Below are positions 13,030-25,635 of a DNA stretch of 64,000 bases, in pieces (position 1 is the first letter of the stretch; each line of letters begins with the position of its first letter). The position numbers and the translations under genes are program-made. The stretch is from Glossina fuscipes (lineage: Eukaryota; Arthropoda; Insecta; Diptera; Glossinidae), in assembly GCF_014805625.2 (NCBI RefSeq), contig NW_023998440.1, positions 989,234 through 1,053,233 of the forward strand, read 5' to 3'. Under the pieces are notes generated by a model. The model ran no database searches and was not told where the DNA came from. It was given only the letters and a program-made list of their open reading frames with translations.

Positions 13030-13499
13030 TTAGTGATTTGATCTAGTCAGGCACACGATAAGCTTTAATATATTTTGACTTGTACTGTACGGTTGTGGAA
13101 GTGATAGTATAACCATTTGCTCTTTAGATGAATATCTGCAAAATGCTGATGATAACACATGCCATTAAATAGCTTATATTTTTTCTCAGTCGCACGTGCA
13201 GAAAATTGAATTTCAACTTTTGAATTGAATGAATTGCCTCAAAAAACAACTAACTGTAATCAATGCTCTGTGAAAAATTCGATTTGTTCACCGACATGAA
13301 CGTGTTGATTTAACAAATGAAGCTTTTTGCCTGACGGCAGTCACATCAGACTTTCCATTGAAAAATATTTGAAATAAAAACAAAAAAAAAAAAAACAAAT
13401 AGAAAAAAAACAAAAAAACCCTCAATTGTAAATAGAAGAAAATCTCATACAACATAAATGAATAAACAAAATGAGAAGCATAGTGCGAGACTATGAGGC

Positions 13500-13538
<39 letters not shown>

Positions 13539-14700
13539 GGTATGTATGGTCATTTACCAAAGATATCATTGCGATAATTACAATGGTCAACAAATCTTTT
13601 TAAACCAAACACTACAAAGTGAATATTGAATTGTGTTATCAGACGTTAACATACAACGCACAAGCAGACATATACGCATACAGGACATCTGTTATCAAAC
13701 ATTTATGTAAAATTCATTAGATTTTGGTCACATTGCGAAAATAAAGAATAGTTTGTAATTTTCTTGTACACTTCGTATAACAAAAAATGTTATTTGCCTT
13801 TGTGAGCAAGAAAAAGCGGGAAGAGTTTCATAACTTTTTCCTCTCATATGTATTACATAATAAACATTTGCATATAATGTGCTACTCGAATCCAGCCTGT
13901 CAGAAAGTAGTTAGATTGATGTAAAATTCTACCTTCGTCATTGGTCCAGCTACCACCTAATATAGTTTACAAAAATCTTTACTAATAACCATTCTTACCA
14001 TCGTCATCATCGTTATTATCATCATGAAAGTTATTAAAAACAAGTACATTTATTGTTCCTGGCGTATCAACTCTTGGTTAACAACTTAAACTATTGATGT
14101 TGGTATTTGAAGGAAAAGCATACGCATTCTGTGTTTCGTGTTTCATACAGAGTCTAAGCGCATCTTCATCAACTTTTATGTACGTTTACGGCTTTTATAT
14201 GAATTAGTGTATGCGAGTGTGCGCGAGTGTGTGCGTCGGGGATATTTGCGTTTGTAATTTGATGATGTTTTAATTAGCGCATCTATTCACTGCGCCATAC
14301 GTACAGGCAAACGAATGAGTTGATTATGTGTGCATATGCGTTGTTTATTCATCGGATACATTTGATGTAACCCATACGATGTACTGCATACAAGTACGTA
14401 TGATTCAATCTTTCCATACAATGTGTATAAATTGCACGTTAATTGATTTGCTGTGGTTAAGTGCAAATATATAAATACCAGTAGTGGTAGACTTCTTTTT
14501 TTCTCTCTTTGTTTTTGTTTTTTGTTTTTGCAAATTGATTTAAATGATTGACCTGCAAAAGCAGCATAGTTAACATGCAGATAGTCAGTTATTAGCGCAC
14601 AAAAATCAAGGACTAACTGGAAAATTAAGGGTTCACTTGACTGAGAAACTCATTTACCTTCAGTTGCGAAAGTTTAAGTATATAAGTGGTTAAGGGCCTA
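13030..14700. other. Non-coding stretch
   Basis: Poly-A tracts near 13.38 kb and the GA repeat at 13.5 kb; otherwise nothing recognised. Confidence 0.5.
13504..13535. repeat. (GA)16 microsatellite
   Basis: Uninterrupted AG/GA dinucleotide run of 32 bases; the reverse strand is CT. In flies such runs can bind GAGA factor, but no promoter was recognised beside it. Confidence 0.9.
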
Positions 14701-14704
14701 GGCT

Positions 14705-14835
14705 TAGACATGGCCGTTGCTTAGACGAGGAGATAAGACTCGTGACTGACAAGTTCGTATTCACGTTTCTGAATCCCAGTGCGGTAGACCGTACTTTCTA
14801 ACAGCTATTTATTTATATTATAATTATTTCAATTT
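14705..14835 (+). repeat. Family B SINE-like copy, diverged
   Basis: TTGCTTAGACGAGG (A-box-like, about 14717-14730) is followed by TTTCTGAATCCCAGTGCGGT (B-box and start of body). GTGCGGTAGA matches the body of the 19341 copy. The tail is diverged (TTATTTATATTATAATTATT). Confidence 0.5.
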
Positions 14836-14966
14836 ATGTTTACGCGTTCATACTTTGAGCCTAAAAATATGGTCAACTGTTTACTTTGAAATTTGCTGTT
14901 GCTTCTGAGCGATGTTCTTCTCTGTAACGTCATAGTTTGATCTTAAATGTGCTGCTTAATTTAGCC

Positions 14967-15335
14967 AATGTAAACTGTGGCCAGGCAAGATTAAGTAAGG
15001 GTGCCTGGGATAAATCCCTCGGTCTTCGAAATATTTTTGTAGCTTTCGGGATTGTCGTTGGACTTCTATTTTACCTTAACTCAGCTAGCCTGTTGTAGTT
15101 CGCGACTAATTAAAAAAAATAATTTTTTTTCTCTGCATTTTTAACGGCATACTTTTTGGGTGCATTGGCTTTTAGCCATTCGTGGCCTACCTCTGGGCAT
15201 TTGGAATGTACATTATGGTCAGGAAAGAGTAAGTAGAAGTATCTGGGATGAATCACTTTTTCTTCGAAATATTTTTATAGCCTATTTTTTCGCTGTATTT
15301 TTAACGGCATGCTTTTAGAGATATTGCTTGTCAGG
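14967..15335 (+). repeat. Direct duplication, 238-base offset
   Basis: AATGTAAACTGTGGCCAGGC and GCCTGGGATAAATCC with CTTCGAAATATTTTTGTAGC (from 14967) reappear as AATGTACATTATGGTCAGGA and ATCTGGGATGAATCAC with CTTCGAAATATTTTTATAGC (from 15205). ATTTTTAACGGCATACTTTT (15137) and ATTTTTAACGGCATGCTTTT (15296) also recur. Confidence 0.65.
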
Positions 15336-15467
15336 TACTCGAGCGATATTTTTAGGCTTGACTAAGGCGTTTGTGTTAATTGGCGGACGTGCACTAGTTT
15401 TTGCGACTTACTACAGAGGTAGAGACGGCATGAATATATACATTGTGTATACGAACCCATATCTCAC

Positions 15468-15483
15468 ATACTGTATACAGTAT
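15468..15483. repeat. 16-base perfect palindrome
   Basis: ATACTGTATACAGTAT equals its own reverse complement. It lies in otherwise unannotated DNA downstream of the 238-base duplication. Function unknown; palindromes of this size in AT-rich DNA can arise by chance. Confidence 0.6.
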
Positions 15484-15489
15484 ATCAAT

Positions 15490-17685
15490 ATCCTTAGCTC
15501 TAAAGCGAGCACCACTGCCTTTTGCCATAGTGCGAATAAAAGTAAAATGATTTTGTATGTCAGTCACCACATATCTCCGTCAAAGTTTTCTAGTGAATAA
15601 GTGAAAAACGTTATTATTAGTCCTGAGTATAGTATTTCTTCAGCGATTTTTAAAAAATCAAACGTTTTACATAAAGGCAAACGCTGAGATTATTATTGGG
15701 GCATTTTGATTCAATTGAATCCGTACAAACACAATTCCTGGTTTTTGCTCAAGGAAATTTAGATTAGCATCCACATGTGCATCTTCCGACGCACAAAAAT
15801 AGGTTACCACTTATAGTTTTACCTTCGCTCGAGAAACGTAGGTTTCTATTAGACATTACCTTCCCGATGAAATATTTAGGTGGTACCATTGACACGTGGG
15901 CTGTGCTGAATGAGTTTAACTTCAACCCCACACCTTCCCATACATTCGCCAAGGTATTACCTTTTTATAAAGCTTAGGTAATGCAATTATGAACATTTTA
16001 ACCCCTTAATTTAATAATAAATTGCCCCGGCGATAATTAGCCACGAGCGCATCTTTTCCGATCTTGCAAAATTTAGGCCTCTCTACTAACTCTACTTTTC
16101 ATTAAGTTAAGCACCCGATCGGTCAGCAAATTTTTGCGAAGTGGTGGTTCCCCCAGCAATTTGCGTCAATCATAGACATGAAGCCCATGTCTGTACCAGG
16201 TTGAAACAGAGGCTTGCTTCGTATATTCGAACCGGTCTATAATAGTTTGTTAGATTAACGAACAACGATGATATAGCGAGGGAAGTAAAAGGCAAGAATC
16301 GTCATTGTCTTATCAAGCCTTAGCGCATCTTCAGCAGTATGAAAATTTAGCCAAAAATGACTGTTGTCTTCCCTCTAATTGAGTAATCGCTCAAAATGCT
16401 TATTGTACTTCGAAAGAAATGGTTCAGACTGAAGGTTATAGACACGTGCCGTTGAAATTAATGCTTTCAAAATCGTTGAAAAATTGTTAAAGAAAAGCAA
16501 GTGTCGAGAAAACTTGAAAAGGAAACTTCGAAGATATTTTTTAAACCAACCTAACTGCCTACTCTTCGTTAATTAAGAAAACGGTGTAATTGACAGGATA
16601 ATAATTGCATGCAAATTTTAAACCACTTGAAATTCTAATCAGCATATAAAGTGCATTAACTGTTTAGTTGACTAAAATATTTGATTATCAGCGCAAAAGT
16701 TAAACTAAATAGTTAATAATAATCGTAGTAAGAAGAAAGAAACTTAACGAAAGTAAAAGCTATTCTCTTCTGTTAATATGTATAGAAACGCGAATTCGAA
16801 ATGATTATGAAATTCATGAGAATAGTAGTGAAGTGTAAGTGTCTATAAAATGTGAATAAGAGGGGAAGAATATAAGCTCCATTAAAGTGTTGCTCGCTGC
16901 TGTTGATAGAATTAAACTACCATCATTGTGTGTTTTACCGGTCTATAGAAATTTCATAGCTGGCTTGATAGACGCAATCGAATGTAATTTTCGCATTTTA
17001 TTGAAATTTTGTGCATATTTTTTTCAATCAATTCTGCACTCAATATCATTCAAGCGTGTCATTAAGTGATTGCCATTGTTTGTTTTTAATATTTCTCATT
17101 TTCAATTCAATTACATTTATTGTTTACTTATATTTATTTATTTTTAATATTCATAATTTACATATTTTTAATTGTAATCGACCAAATGAAAACGTAATTA
17201 CAACGACTTTAATTGTTTGCTGCGCAAATCGTAATAATAGAGTAGGAAAGTGAACGAGGACTCGTGTCTCTCCCTTTCTTTACGACTGTGAAAAAGCTTA
17301 TTTATATAAATGAATCTGATATGCTAACATAAAATTTTCCAAGGACTGACGTTAAGAGAATTATGAGAAGTAGCCCAGAGAAAGGAAAATACCACATCGG
17401 ATATATTCAAGAGGAAGATTTGAACAGAGGGTCATTTGAAAATGATGATTAAAAAGAAGATCTCATATATGCTTATAACCAAACATACATGTCTGTCCCT
17501 ATGTCCATAGGTTGATCTGTCATTTTGTTGACTTGTTATTGGAGCCTTTGCAATTCAAGCTAAAAGACTTTGCTTTGCCGGATATACGCGGTAAGTCGCT
17601 AAATTTTACAAAGGATGGTTATCGAAGGAATTCTTTTTCGCCTAATTAACATAGTTTGGATAACTAAATTAAGGGCAAACAAGTG
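15490..17685. other. Non-coding stretch
   Basis: No recognised gene or repeat. Confidence 0.45.
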
Positions 17686-17689
17686 AAAA

Positions 17690-17990
17690 TATCATAACGA
17701 GCCTCATCACAACCATTAAATACACTGCACTACCCAACTGTTTGTGTGGAAAATGTTGCCTGATCCGAATTATTGTCAAAAGCGTTTATCCTTGGGCCGA
17801 AATAAGTCGGTTTATCAAATTTTATCAAAATATTTAAAAATTGCGGCCTGTAAGTTAAATACAAGAGAACAAGACAGATCAACGGACAAACTGACAGATG
17901 GACAGACAAGCTTAGAATGATATAATAAAAGCTCGCTCTGTCTCAGCTCTCATAGCGCAGGGTGTAAACGTACAAAAATATTACAATAGG
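17690..17990 (+). repeat. Family A interspersed repeat copy
   Basis: TGTCAAAAGCGTTTATCCTT, ATCAAAATATTTAAAAATTG CGGCCTG, AAGTTAAATACAAGAGAACA, ACAGATGGACAGACAAGCTT and ATAATAAAAGCTCGCTCTGT appear in forward family order. Confidence 0.65.
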
Positions 17991-18344
17991 GCCGTGCTAA
18001 TCATTTGTTTCCGAGGTAAAACATGAAAAATTACATATTGTTCTTAAGTAAAAGCTTACCTTCCAGGATACCTTAAACGGGTGAGCGGCGGACGTAGTTT
18101 AAATGTAACAAAATTAATTTTCTTGTCAATGGTCATTTTATAGTTTATCTTTTATCATCATAAGTTCTTACAAATTAGATTTTATGCTTACTTTTTAGTT
18201 TTTCATTTATTTCAAAGATGCAGCTAAAACGCTACCAAGCGAACATAAATCTCATGCCATAGTATGAAGGTGGTCTCATACTTATGCCAAGTAAGGAGTA
18301 GATATAATCAAATCTTCATAAAATGTAAAAAATTAATTCTTTGC

Positions 18345-19240
18345 AGGTATAAAAGCTTTCGTACTAATGGGTATAGGTAAGCGAAAAAAATTGGCTTGTC
18401 CGATGCAAATCCTTTATGTTACCTGGGTATGTCAACATACTACTACTCAACGATTTTTGCTTAGAAATGGTGGAGAATGGGAAATTTTAAATTCTTTACA
18501 TATAACGACGTCTTCAATAAAAGTTCTTATATGGGGAATAATGACGAAAGTGGTCCAATCCAATCCATTTCCAATAGGTTTCGTTCTTAGACCGAAAAAT
18601 GTCAGTATATTAAATTTCATCGAAATATCTTAAAATTGCCACTTTTAGGGTGAACACAAATACGCACAGGTAGAGATACAGACAAACGGACAAAAAAAAA
18701 ATGTTGAAAATGGCAAATTTTTACGACTTATCGTAAAGTTGGTCCGAACCGATCCATTTGGAATAGGTTTTGTTCTTAGACCGAAAAATGCCAGTACATT
18801 AAATCGCATCGAAATATCGTAAAATTGACACTTATAAGATGTACACACATCCAAATGGACGAAAAGGCAGACGGACAGGCAAACAAAAATTGCAAATATT
18901 TTCGAATATAACGACTTCTTTCATATAAGGCTGTATATGGGTATTGATCGCAAAAAATAAATCCGATCTAGCTCATTTTCAATAGGGTTTAGCGTTAGAA
19001 CAAAATAAAAACGTCAGTGTACGAAATTGTGCGGATGCATCCTGAAATTGGCGCTTTCAGGGCGAACGCATGTATATCAAGGAAACTGCTACAGGCGGAC
19101 AGGCGGGGAAGCAAGATCAAATCGAGTCAGAAAGTCGATTAGTGTAATAAAAGTTGGGTCTGTCTTAAGTGCTTGCGTGTGTTACACACTTATCCGCATA
19201 AGCTCCGTCCTGTACAAGAAGTGGCAGGGAGAGTAAGATC
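18345..19240 (+). repeat. Three tandem, diverged family A units
   Basis: The segment around (G)GTCC...CCATTT...AATAGG...GTTCTTAGACCGAAAAATG occurs with AATAGG at 18573, 18762 and 18981 (steps of 189 and 219 bases), each followed by TCGAAATATC-type, AAAATTG-type and GACGGACAGG-type blocks. The third unit runs on through GTAATAAAAGTTGGGTCTGT. Small reading frames across it are by-products of the repeat. Confidence 0.7.
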
Positions 19241-19340
19241 ACAGTATTCATGATGTTTCTTCTTTCGACCTGGTCATTATACCATTAGTCATCTGACGAC
19301 TGCAGAATATGTATGAGATTTGGTTTAGAAAATATATAAT

Positions 19341-19512
19341 CCGCCTGAGTGGCTTAGTAGGCAAAAGTCTCGGCTAGCAACTCAATGGTCGTGGGTTCAA
19401 ATCTCAAGTGCGGTAGAGTTTTTAATAAAGTCGAAAGCCTTAGATGCTAGTGCTTATAGTGGCTTTAGTCTTAGAATTTATTCTTTGGCTAAATTTATAA
19501 TAATAATAAAAC
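19341..19512 (+). repeat. Family B: tRNA-derived SINE-like element (best copy)
   Basis: An A-box TGGCTTAGTAGG at 19350-19361 and a B-box GGTTCAAATCT at 19394-19404 are 44 bases apart start to start, the spacing of the internal RNA polymerase III promoter of tRNAs. The 5' end would sit near 19343 if tRNA numbering holds. A unique body follows (GTGCGGTAGAGTTTT..AATAAAGTCG), then TTTGGCTAAATTTATAATAATAATAA, a TAA-rich tail. It does not fold into a functional tRNA that I can recognise. Confidence 0.7.
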
Positions 19513-20171
19513 AATTTTTTACACATCACAGCGAATTTTCGGTTGTTCATCTGATGAATAGAAGAACAAGACATAGAACAATTTTGCTTTTATTTCGATT
19601 TCGGAAATTTCCTTGATTTTTGATTTAATTGCGAAAAAAATGTTTTTTAGTATTTCATCCTAAAAATGTATAAAAGAACATTTCAAGTTTGTGTGAGCAA
19701 AATACAAAAACTAGTTATTATCTAAAAACATCATTACTATACTTTCGCAGTGAAAGTTGTTCCGCTTTATAAATATGTTTCATATCAGAAGTTCAAAAGT
19801 TTTTACTACGACATTTCAAAACTTTGGCACGCGCAACTGGAAGAAAATTATATAACGAAGTAAGTAACAGAACTAAGAAAGTTTTATTGACTTCAAGACG
19901 AATTTTTGACACCCAGCATTTCACATCAATAGGTATGTATAACGTAAACCACATACGAGCACAATTGTTTTGGATTAACTTTTTGTGTTGACTGTGAGTA
20001 AAGGTTTTTCGTCTGCGACTTCCAGTTATAAATCTAACCTATGACTATGTACTAGGAACAACATTGCGAATTGCAGCCTTTCATAGTGATCTTTAAGGCT
20101 GTGTGTGCAGGATAAGGAGACGACATGTGTTTAAGCCGACTTCTTAGCTTGAGTCAGAATATATCCTTAAA

Positions 20172-20236
20172 ATTTTTTTTTTTTTATATTTTTTTTTTTT
20201 ATATTCTTATTTATTTACATTTTTTTTTTATATTAT
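20172..20236. repeat. Repeated T-tracts with ATA breaks
   Basis: Three T runs of about 10-13 bases separated by ATA/TATTC, over 65 bases. Likely slippage products. Confidence 0.7.
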
Positions 20237-20334
20237 ATGCGCCAAATCTAATATAAAAGACCGCGCATGGATACAAGAAAAGTTTCTACTCTCTGTTTGT
20301 CATTTCAAGAAAATTCGGAGCCCCCGATATTTAT

Positions 20335-20430
20335 ATCCCACTGAGTAGCTGCGTTTACCAAGTTAGCGTTTGTGTGTTCAAATCTCATATACTCTAGAGT
20401 TTTCTAGTTTGTCTAGTGCTCTAAATAGTA
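20335..20430 (+). repeat. Family B SINE-like copy, partial
   Basis: CTGAGTAGCTGCG followed by TGTTCAAATCTCATA (B-box 20375-20385) and TAGAGTTTTCTAG, matching the family order. The A-to-B spacing is about 10 bases shorter than in the best copy, consistent with a deletion. Confidence 0.5.
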
Positions 20431-20489
20431 AACGCCCAATTATCAATTATGCAGCCCTCAAGGCTGCCTTTCCTCTCTTCTTTCTGATA

Positions 20490-23400
20490 GCCACCGTGTT
20501 ACACGAACAGGGGACATCCCCTGAGTGATTGGTCATCATTCGCTAGCTTAGGCAAATGATTTAAGAATTGAGTAATAAACAGACTTCTATTCTTAATCAC
20601 GTTGTTTTCAAAATAAATGAGTGAAGTGCACCCATAAGAAGAGTGGTCTGCCGAGAATGCTGCCTCAGCAATCTCTGCCTCAGCGATCTGTTGCAAGTTG
20701 ACATTAAGGGTTTGAAGTGCAGGTAATAGTATAAATTGCTGGCGGCATTTCATTACTAGGAAGTAGTCCTTTGTTGTCGCTCATTTTTTGTACAAAGCAA
20801 TTCAATAACAGATAGACAGAGACGCAAACATATACAAGATTACGGATTAAGTTGCTTGCTGGGAAAGTTTCAGTAGCCACCGTTTAACGCTTTAATGCAT
20901 TTTACGTTCGAAATTTAATCGAAGATCACATAGATCTACTTGGACATCGAAGGTGCGACACGTACACTCTTATTGAAGTTAAAAAAAAAGGAAAAAACAA
21001 AATTATTTTATTATCTCCAAACTGCGTTGTTTAAAGCGAAAGTGAATTTCATTTCCTTTGCGACCTGCAGTTTTTCTACGAAGAATTGTTTTATTTTCCC
21101 CTTTTTGCTTGGGTTACAGAGGCAAAGTTATTATACCAGCCTTTCATGGTTCATATAAAACTGAATTTCCTTCCCTAAATTAGTCTCTCTTAGCATATGT
21201 CCTACTATTCTTCTAAGATGGCTTTTTATAACTTTATTTTATTAACGTTATTAAACGCTTTTGCACGCGACAGTAGTACAATTTCACCCTAAAGAGTTTT
21301 AAGAATTTTTTTTTAATCATAATACGTTCTTGTTTGCCGTCGGCGTGAATGTTATAAGTAATCTTTAAGTGCTTCATAAACTAATTTAAGTTATGATATT
21401 TGTATACATCTACACTGCTTGTTAGTACGTTTTGATTGAGGAAACAGGTTTTGATTGAAATGGCTAATGGATGTTTATTAAAATTATTTAATAAAAATAT
21501 TAACCTAATTATGGTTTCGACGGAGGAGAGAGCTCTTCTCTTTCAAACCTCCATGCTTCAGTCGAAAAACTTATGACGAAGCAAATCGTCAGACATGTAA
21601 TTTGCACGCTAGAAAGAAAAGTTGGAAGTGCAGGAAGGGCTACAGATAAATGAAGTAGGCAAAGGGAAGAAGAAGACCAAACAAATTCAACAGTCCGGCA
21701 GCACGCAGCCATGGCTAATAGGAAAGATTCGTTAAGTCGATATATAATTCGGCTGAGGCAATGACACTGCGAAAGTCTTTTGGTAAGTAGATCTTTACAG
21801 CACCAGCTTACTTCGGTATTTAAATTCAGAGAATTGAGAGACTTATCGGGTTTACTTAGACTTAAGTCACTTCGTGGAGTTTGTCAGATCTTAGTGAACC
21901 CAAACGAGGACAGAGGTTTTTCGACAAAGTCATGCGTCGCTCTTTTTGGAATCTGATTATAAAATAGAGATAATCTAGATACAAAATGAAAGAAAGAGGA
22001 TGAAGGAAAGTAGTTTAGTAGGGATTCCCGGGAAATTTGATGTGAATTACATTTTTTTCGTTATTGAAGCTCTGAACACTATGTAAGTCGAAGGATTGGG
22101 CCTTATAGGGATTTGCTTATATTTAGGAAGATTTTGTTGGTATCTTTGTGGGTAAATTGTGCAGCCTCCGGGTCTTGCAAATTTTATATTAATATACGAA
22201 GAATTTTTTTAAAAGAATTTTTTTATTTAACAGGTAACGAAGCGAAGCCTTTATTATTAGAGTTTCCGTTGCAGTTTCATGAAAATGCAGCTTTTTAAAG
22301 CTTTTCGTTTAGTTTGTTTGAAAAATTTTTAAAAATATCACCATGAACTTTATATGAACTGTTTGTTTATTCGTTAAAGTATTTGTCTATTTGCCAGGCT
22401 CCGAAAATAATTAGACGACGTGTTGTGTTCTTATGGAGATTTTTGAGCCGTGTCGAAAGAAAAATTAATTAATTAATGTAATTAATTATTAATTAATTAA
22501 GTAATTGTCTATCTAACAGCCGCTGAGAGCGACTGCAGATTTTATAGCTGAACTGCTCGAAGCATTACGTACTTTAAGACATATATGATTGCGAACGCTT
22601 GGGAATAGAAATTTTTTTATAAAAGAACTTTTTGCTTTCGGAGCCCAAAGGTAGCTACTTGCGACAGCGTGATTTACAACTTTGGTTTTACACGCGTTTT
22701 TGGTGCGAACAACACACATTACAAGCCAGGAAAAAAGAGTACATTTCACGTTTCTTTTTGAATGAAAGAAAAAATTATGAAAGGTTAATATTCAGGGAGG
22801 TTGTTAAGTACAAATTTAAGAGTTAAAAAAACGGGGCCCTGCAGTATAGCTGGTGCAAATTAGAGTCTTAATAAACTTTTTTAATACGTCTCCACTCTAT
22901 TCCTTCGCGGTTTCTTTTTTCGAAAGTGTTCCCCACTTTGTTCACACCTCTCAAACGTATTTACACTTTTTGTATTGTGTAACGCCGGACGGTTATTTGG
23001 TATTTGGTTCCTTTCTTGGCCTTCTGGTGCGCACTGAAGCGTGTCTAATTTTACCAATAGACGATATTACTCATACCGAATGTGGATAATGAAGGAAGCG
23101 CAAGTTTTCTTCTTTACCTGTGTTAGAACCTAATTGGCATGTCCAATAGGTTAAATGTTACACACATATATCGTTCTAAGGTCTGACTTCAAATCTGGTA
23201 ACCTTCCCACTTTCAATTTTGTTCTCGGTTTCATATAAATGCAAAACATGCAACTCACCTAGAACACTACAGAATTTAGTCAACTGTACATAAAGAAAAA
23301 AAGTTAGCAGGATCACATGAAAAAGAATAACTTAATCTAAGTACGGGACAATAATGAAGTTGGAAGTTTGCTCCTCACAGTACGTTAGTACGGCACAAAA

Positions 23401-24140
23401 GAACGTTATGACACAACATAGGTTGCTGGTTTCTTGGTTGGTTTTTGCTTTTGGGTTCTTTTCCCATATATTTGGAAACTGTAGTATATTCTAAGTTGAT
23501 TATAGCGAGTGTCTTTGATAAAAATTTTACAAAATTTATTTCTTACGTAGATATGTTAGAACAACTGCACTACTGATACATATTCAAGTCACCGGATATT
23601 GTATACAACAATGTGAAAGAATTGTTAGCCTTTTTCCAACCCTGTTTCAATTTTTTTCCGCGTTGGGGGCATACACAGATCACAGCAATATTTAACCTCA
23701 CCTTTCTCGTCAATTTTGTGACTGCAGCGATTCAACAAAACTTATTGGCCAAAATGACCCGTAAGGGTCGAAATAGGTAGATGACAGGCAGAAAAAAACC
23801 GATTATGGGTATTTAAAAGTCATTTCCTGGAATAGCAAAGGCATCAACAAATATTGGAACTTTACATACTTTATAACCATTTATTTTAAGCTCGAAAGTT
23901 TGAAAAGGTCGTCTTGAACCATGGGGTATTTCTTGTATTAAAACTTGTTATATTACTGCATTTCTGTTGAGTGGGAGTAAGGCACAAAGCTATGACTTTT
24001 TTTGCTCAAAAAAAAAAAAAAGAAAGAAAGTCCAACTAATAATCTATACTTTTTGTCCATATAATGCAAAAATTTTTGAAAATTTTCTTATATTCTTGGT
24101 CTTGCTTTTCATGCCCCATACCACTTGTGGTAAAACCGAT
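20490..24140. other. Non-coding stretch
   Basis: An 84-codon minus-strand frame at 20499-20753 and a 78-codon frame at 22853-23089 match nothing I know. No recognised element apart from the TTAA cluster. Confidence 0.45.
22463..22504. repeat. TTAA-palindrome cluster
   Basis: A run of AATTAATTAATTAATG and ATTAATTAATTAAGTAATT made almost wholly of AATT/TTAA palindromes. It holds many TTAA sites, the target of piggyBac-type elements, but no element was seen next to it. Confidence 0.5.
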
Positions 24141-24144
24141 TGTT

Positions 24145-24495
24145 GAGTTTGTAGGGACGTATACAGCTCCCAGAAAAACTTGAGATACACCCACTTTTTA
24201 TTGCGGCGATCCGTCCCTCTGTCCTTAAAATCTTGTGTGCAACTTAAAGAACACTCAGACGAACATTGAACGAACCTATGTTTTATTATACTGATTGCTT
24301 GAAGTAGTAAGTCTGATTCTAAACTTGTCCACCTGTCTGTCCTTGTATACTTGTCTTCAACCTACAAGACGTAATTTGTGAGATATTTTGATGAAATTTG
24401 GCACCCCATTATTGGTTGGCGTGGGGACAAACGCTGTTGGAAACGGCTTAGATCGGACGTTTATTAAGCGAACTGAATTAGGGTATTTAACAGTG
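24145..24495 (-). repeat. Family A interspersed repeat copy
   Basis: GGGACGTATACAGCTCCCAG, AAACTTGAGATACACCC, then TCTGATTCTAAACTTGTCCA, CCTGTCTGTCC, TCTTCAACCTACAAGACGTA, GAGATATTTTGATGAAATTT and GACAAACGCTGTTGGAAACG, the full reversed landmark order with a short extra stretch in the middle. Confidence 0.7.
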
Positions 24496-25465
24496 CGACT
24501 TAGCCTGCTACAAGATTTTCACTAATTGTTATTGCCACAGACACTTAATACCTCTGAGGGGAGTTGATAGGGAACTGGTTTGTCTTATTAAACCATCCTC
24601 TAATAACAATCTTATATATCAAATAAGAAAAAATCTTATTTATCAAATAATACCTTCAAGTTAGATTAAGAGTTAAAGGAGTGATTAAAAATCTAATACA
24701 GACAGTTTTTATAAAACCAAAAATGACTTTTATTGCAACACTGCGTTGGTAATCAGAAGCGATTAGAAAAAGTTAGAAATGTTTTCTCCCTCCTCATTAG
24801 ATATTAGACGCAAAGGTTTAAATAATTCATGCAAAAGTGTGTAAAGCATTTGATGTCTCTATTGGAATTTCTATGAATATTTTATTTTCTAACAATTTCT
24901 CTATTATTTATTATGAATTTCTTGTTGTTGTTGCTTGCGTTCTTATATTGTACTTATACTTTTGCCATGATGTTCTTCCTAGAACGGTAGATGCATTATG
25001 CATATTAAAATTTTGAATAGATTCACATTTGAATAACCAAAAATTAAACGTGACTTCCCAAATGAATATTTCAAGAAGAGAAGTCTTACAATGTGCGTAA
25101 GGTAAAGCGCAGTGTATGTACGTATGCAGTATTGTAGGACAAAGAGAGAGAGGGGGATCCAAACGGCGGTCAAATTTGGCCATCAATATAAATAGGATTA
25201 AAAATTGTTCAGGTGCAAGTGATAATGCTTGCCGTTGTCAATTGCTATGCTACTTATGTACAACAATTGCTCATATTTAATATTTAAGATATTTTGTCAC
25301 TGATATCTAAATGAGAAGGTGTGTTTATACGTGTGCGCCTAAGTGATTGCAGGCATATTAAAATATCTAAATGTATTTTACTTTGTCTTAAGCAGTTCGT
25401 ATGCATTTGTGTGACACCTGTCTGTTTATTTGTTGCTCTGATATATGTGTTTATTGTTCTTTTGT

Positions 25466-25516
25466 CGTTGTTGTTGTTGTTGTTGTTGTTGTTATTATTA
25501 TTATTATTATTATTAT
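25466..25516. repeat. Compound (TTG)n-(TTA)n microsatellite
   Basis: About nine TTG units run directly into about nine TTA units. On the two strands it produces poly-Leu and poly-Asn short frames, which are artefacts of the repeat and not genes. Confidence 0.9.
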
Positions 25517-25592
25517 GGCTGATAAAGGGCTTAAATGAAAAACTTGATGAAAATTTAATAAGTTTGTTGTTGTATAAATGCATTTATGCTTA

Positions 25593-25635
25593 CGCACACA
25601 CACACACACACATGCACGTACACGTACACGTAAAC
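25593..25635. repeat. (CA)n followed by CGTACA repeats
   Basis: A 20-base CA run, then GTACACGTACACGTAAACG, a short hexamer repeat. Confidence 0.8.

Noticed and set aside
19341..19415. A functional tRNA gene
   Set aside because: The A- and B-boxes fit, but acceptor and anticodon stems do not pair convincingly and the sequence runs on into a shared repeat body, so a SINE is the better reading.
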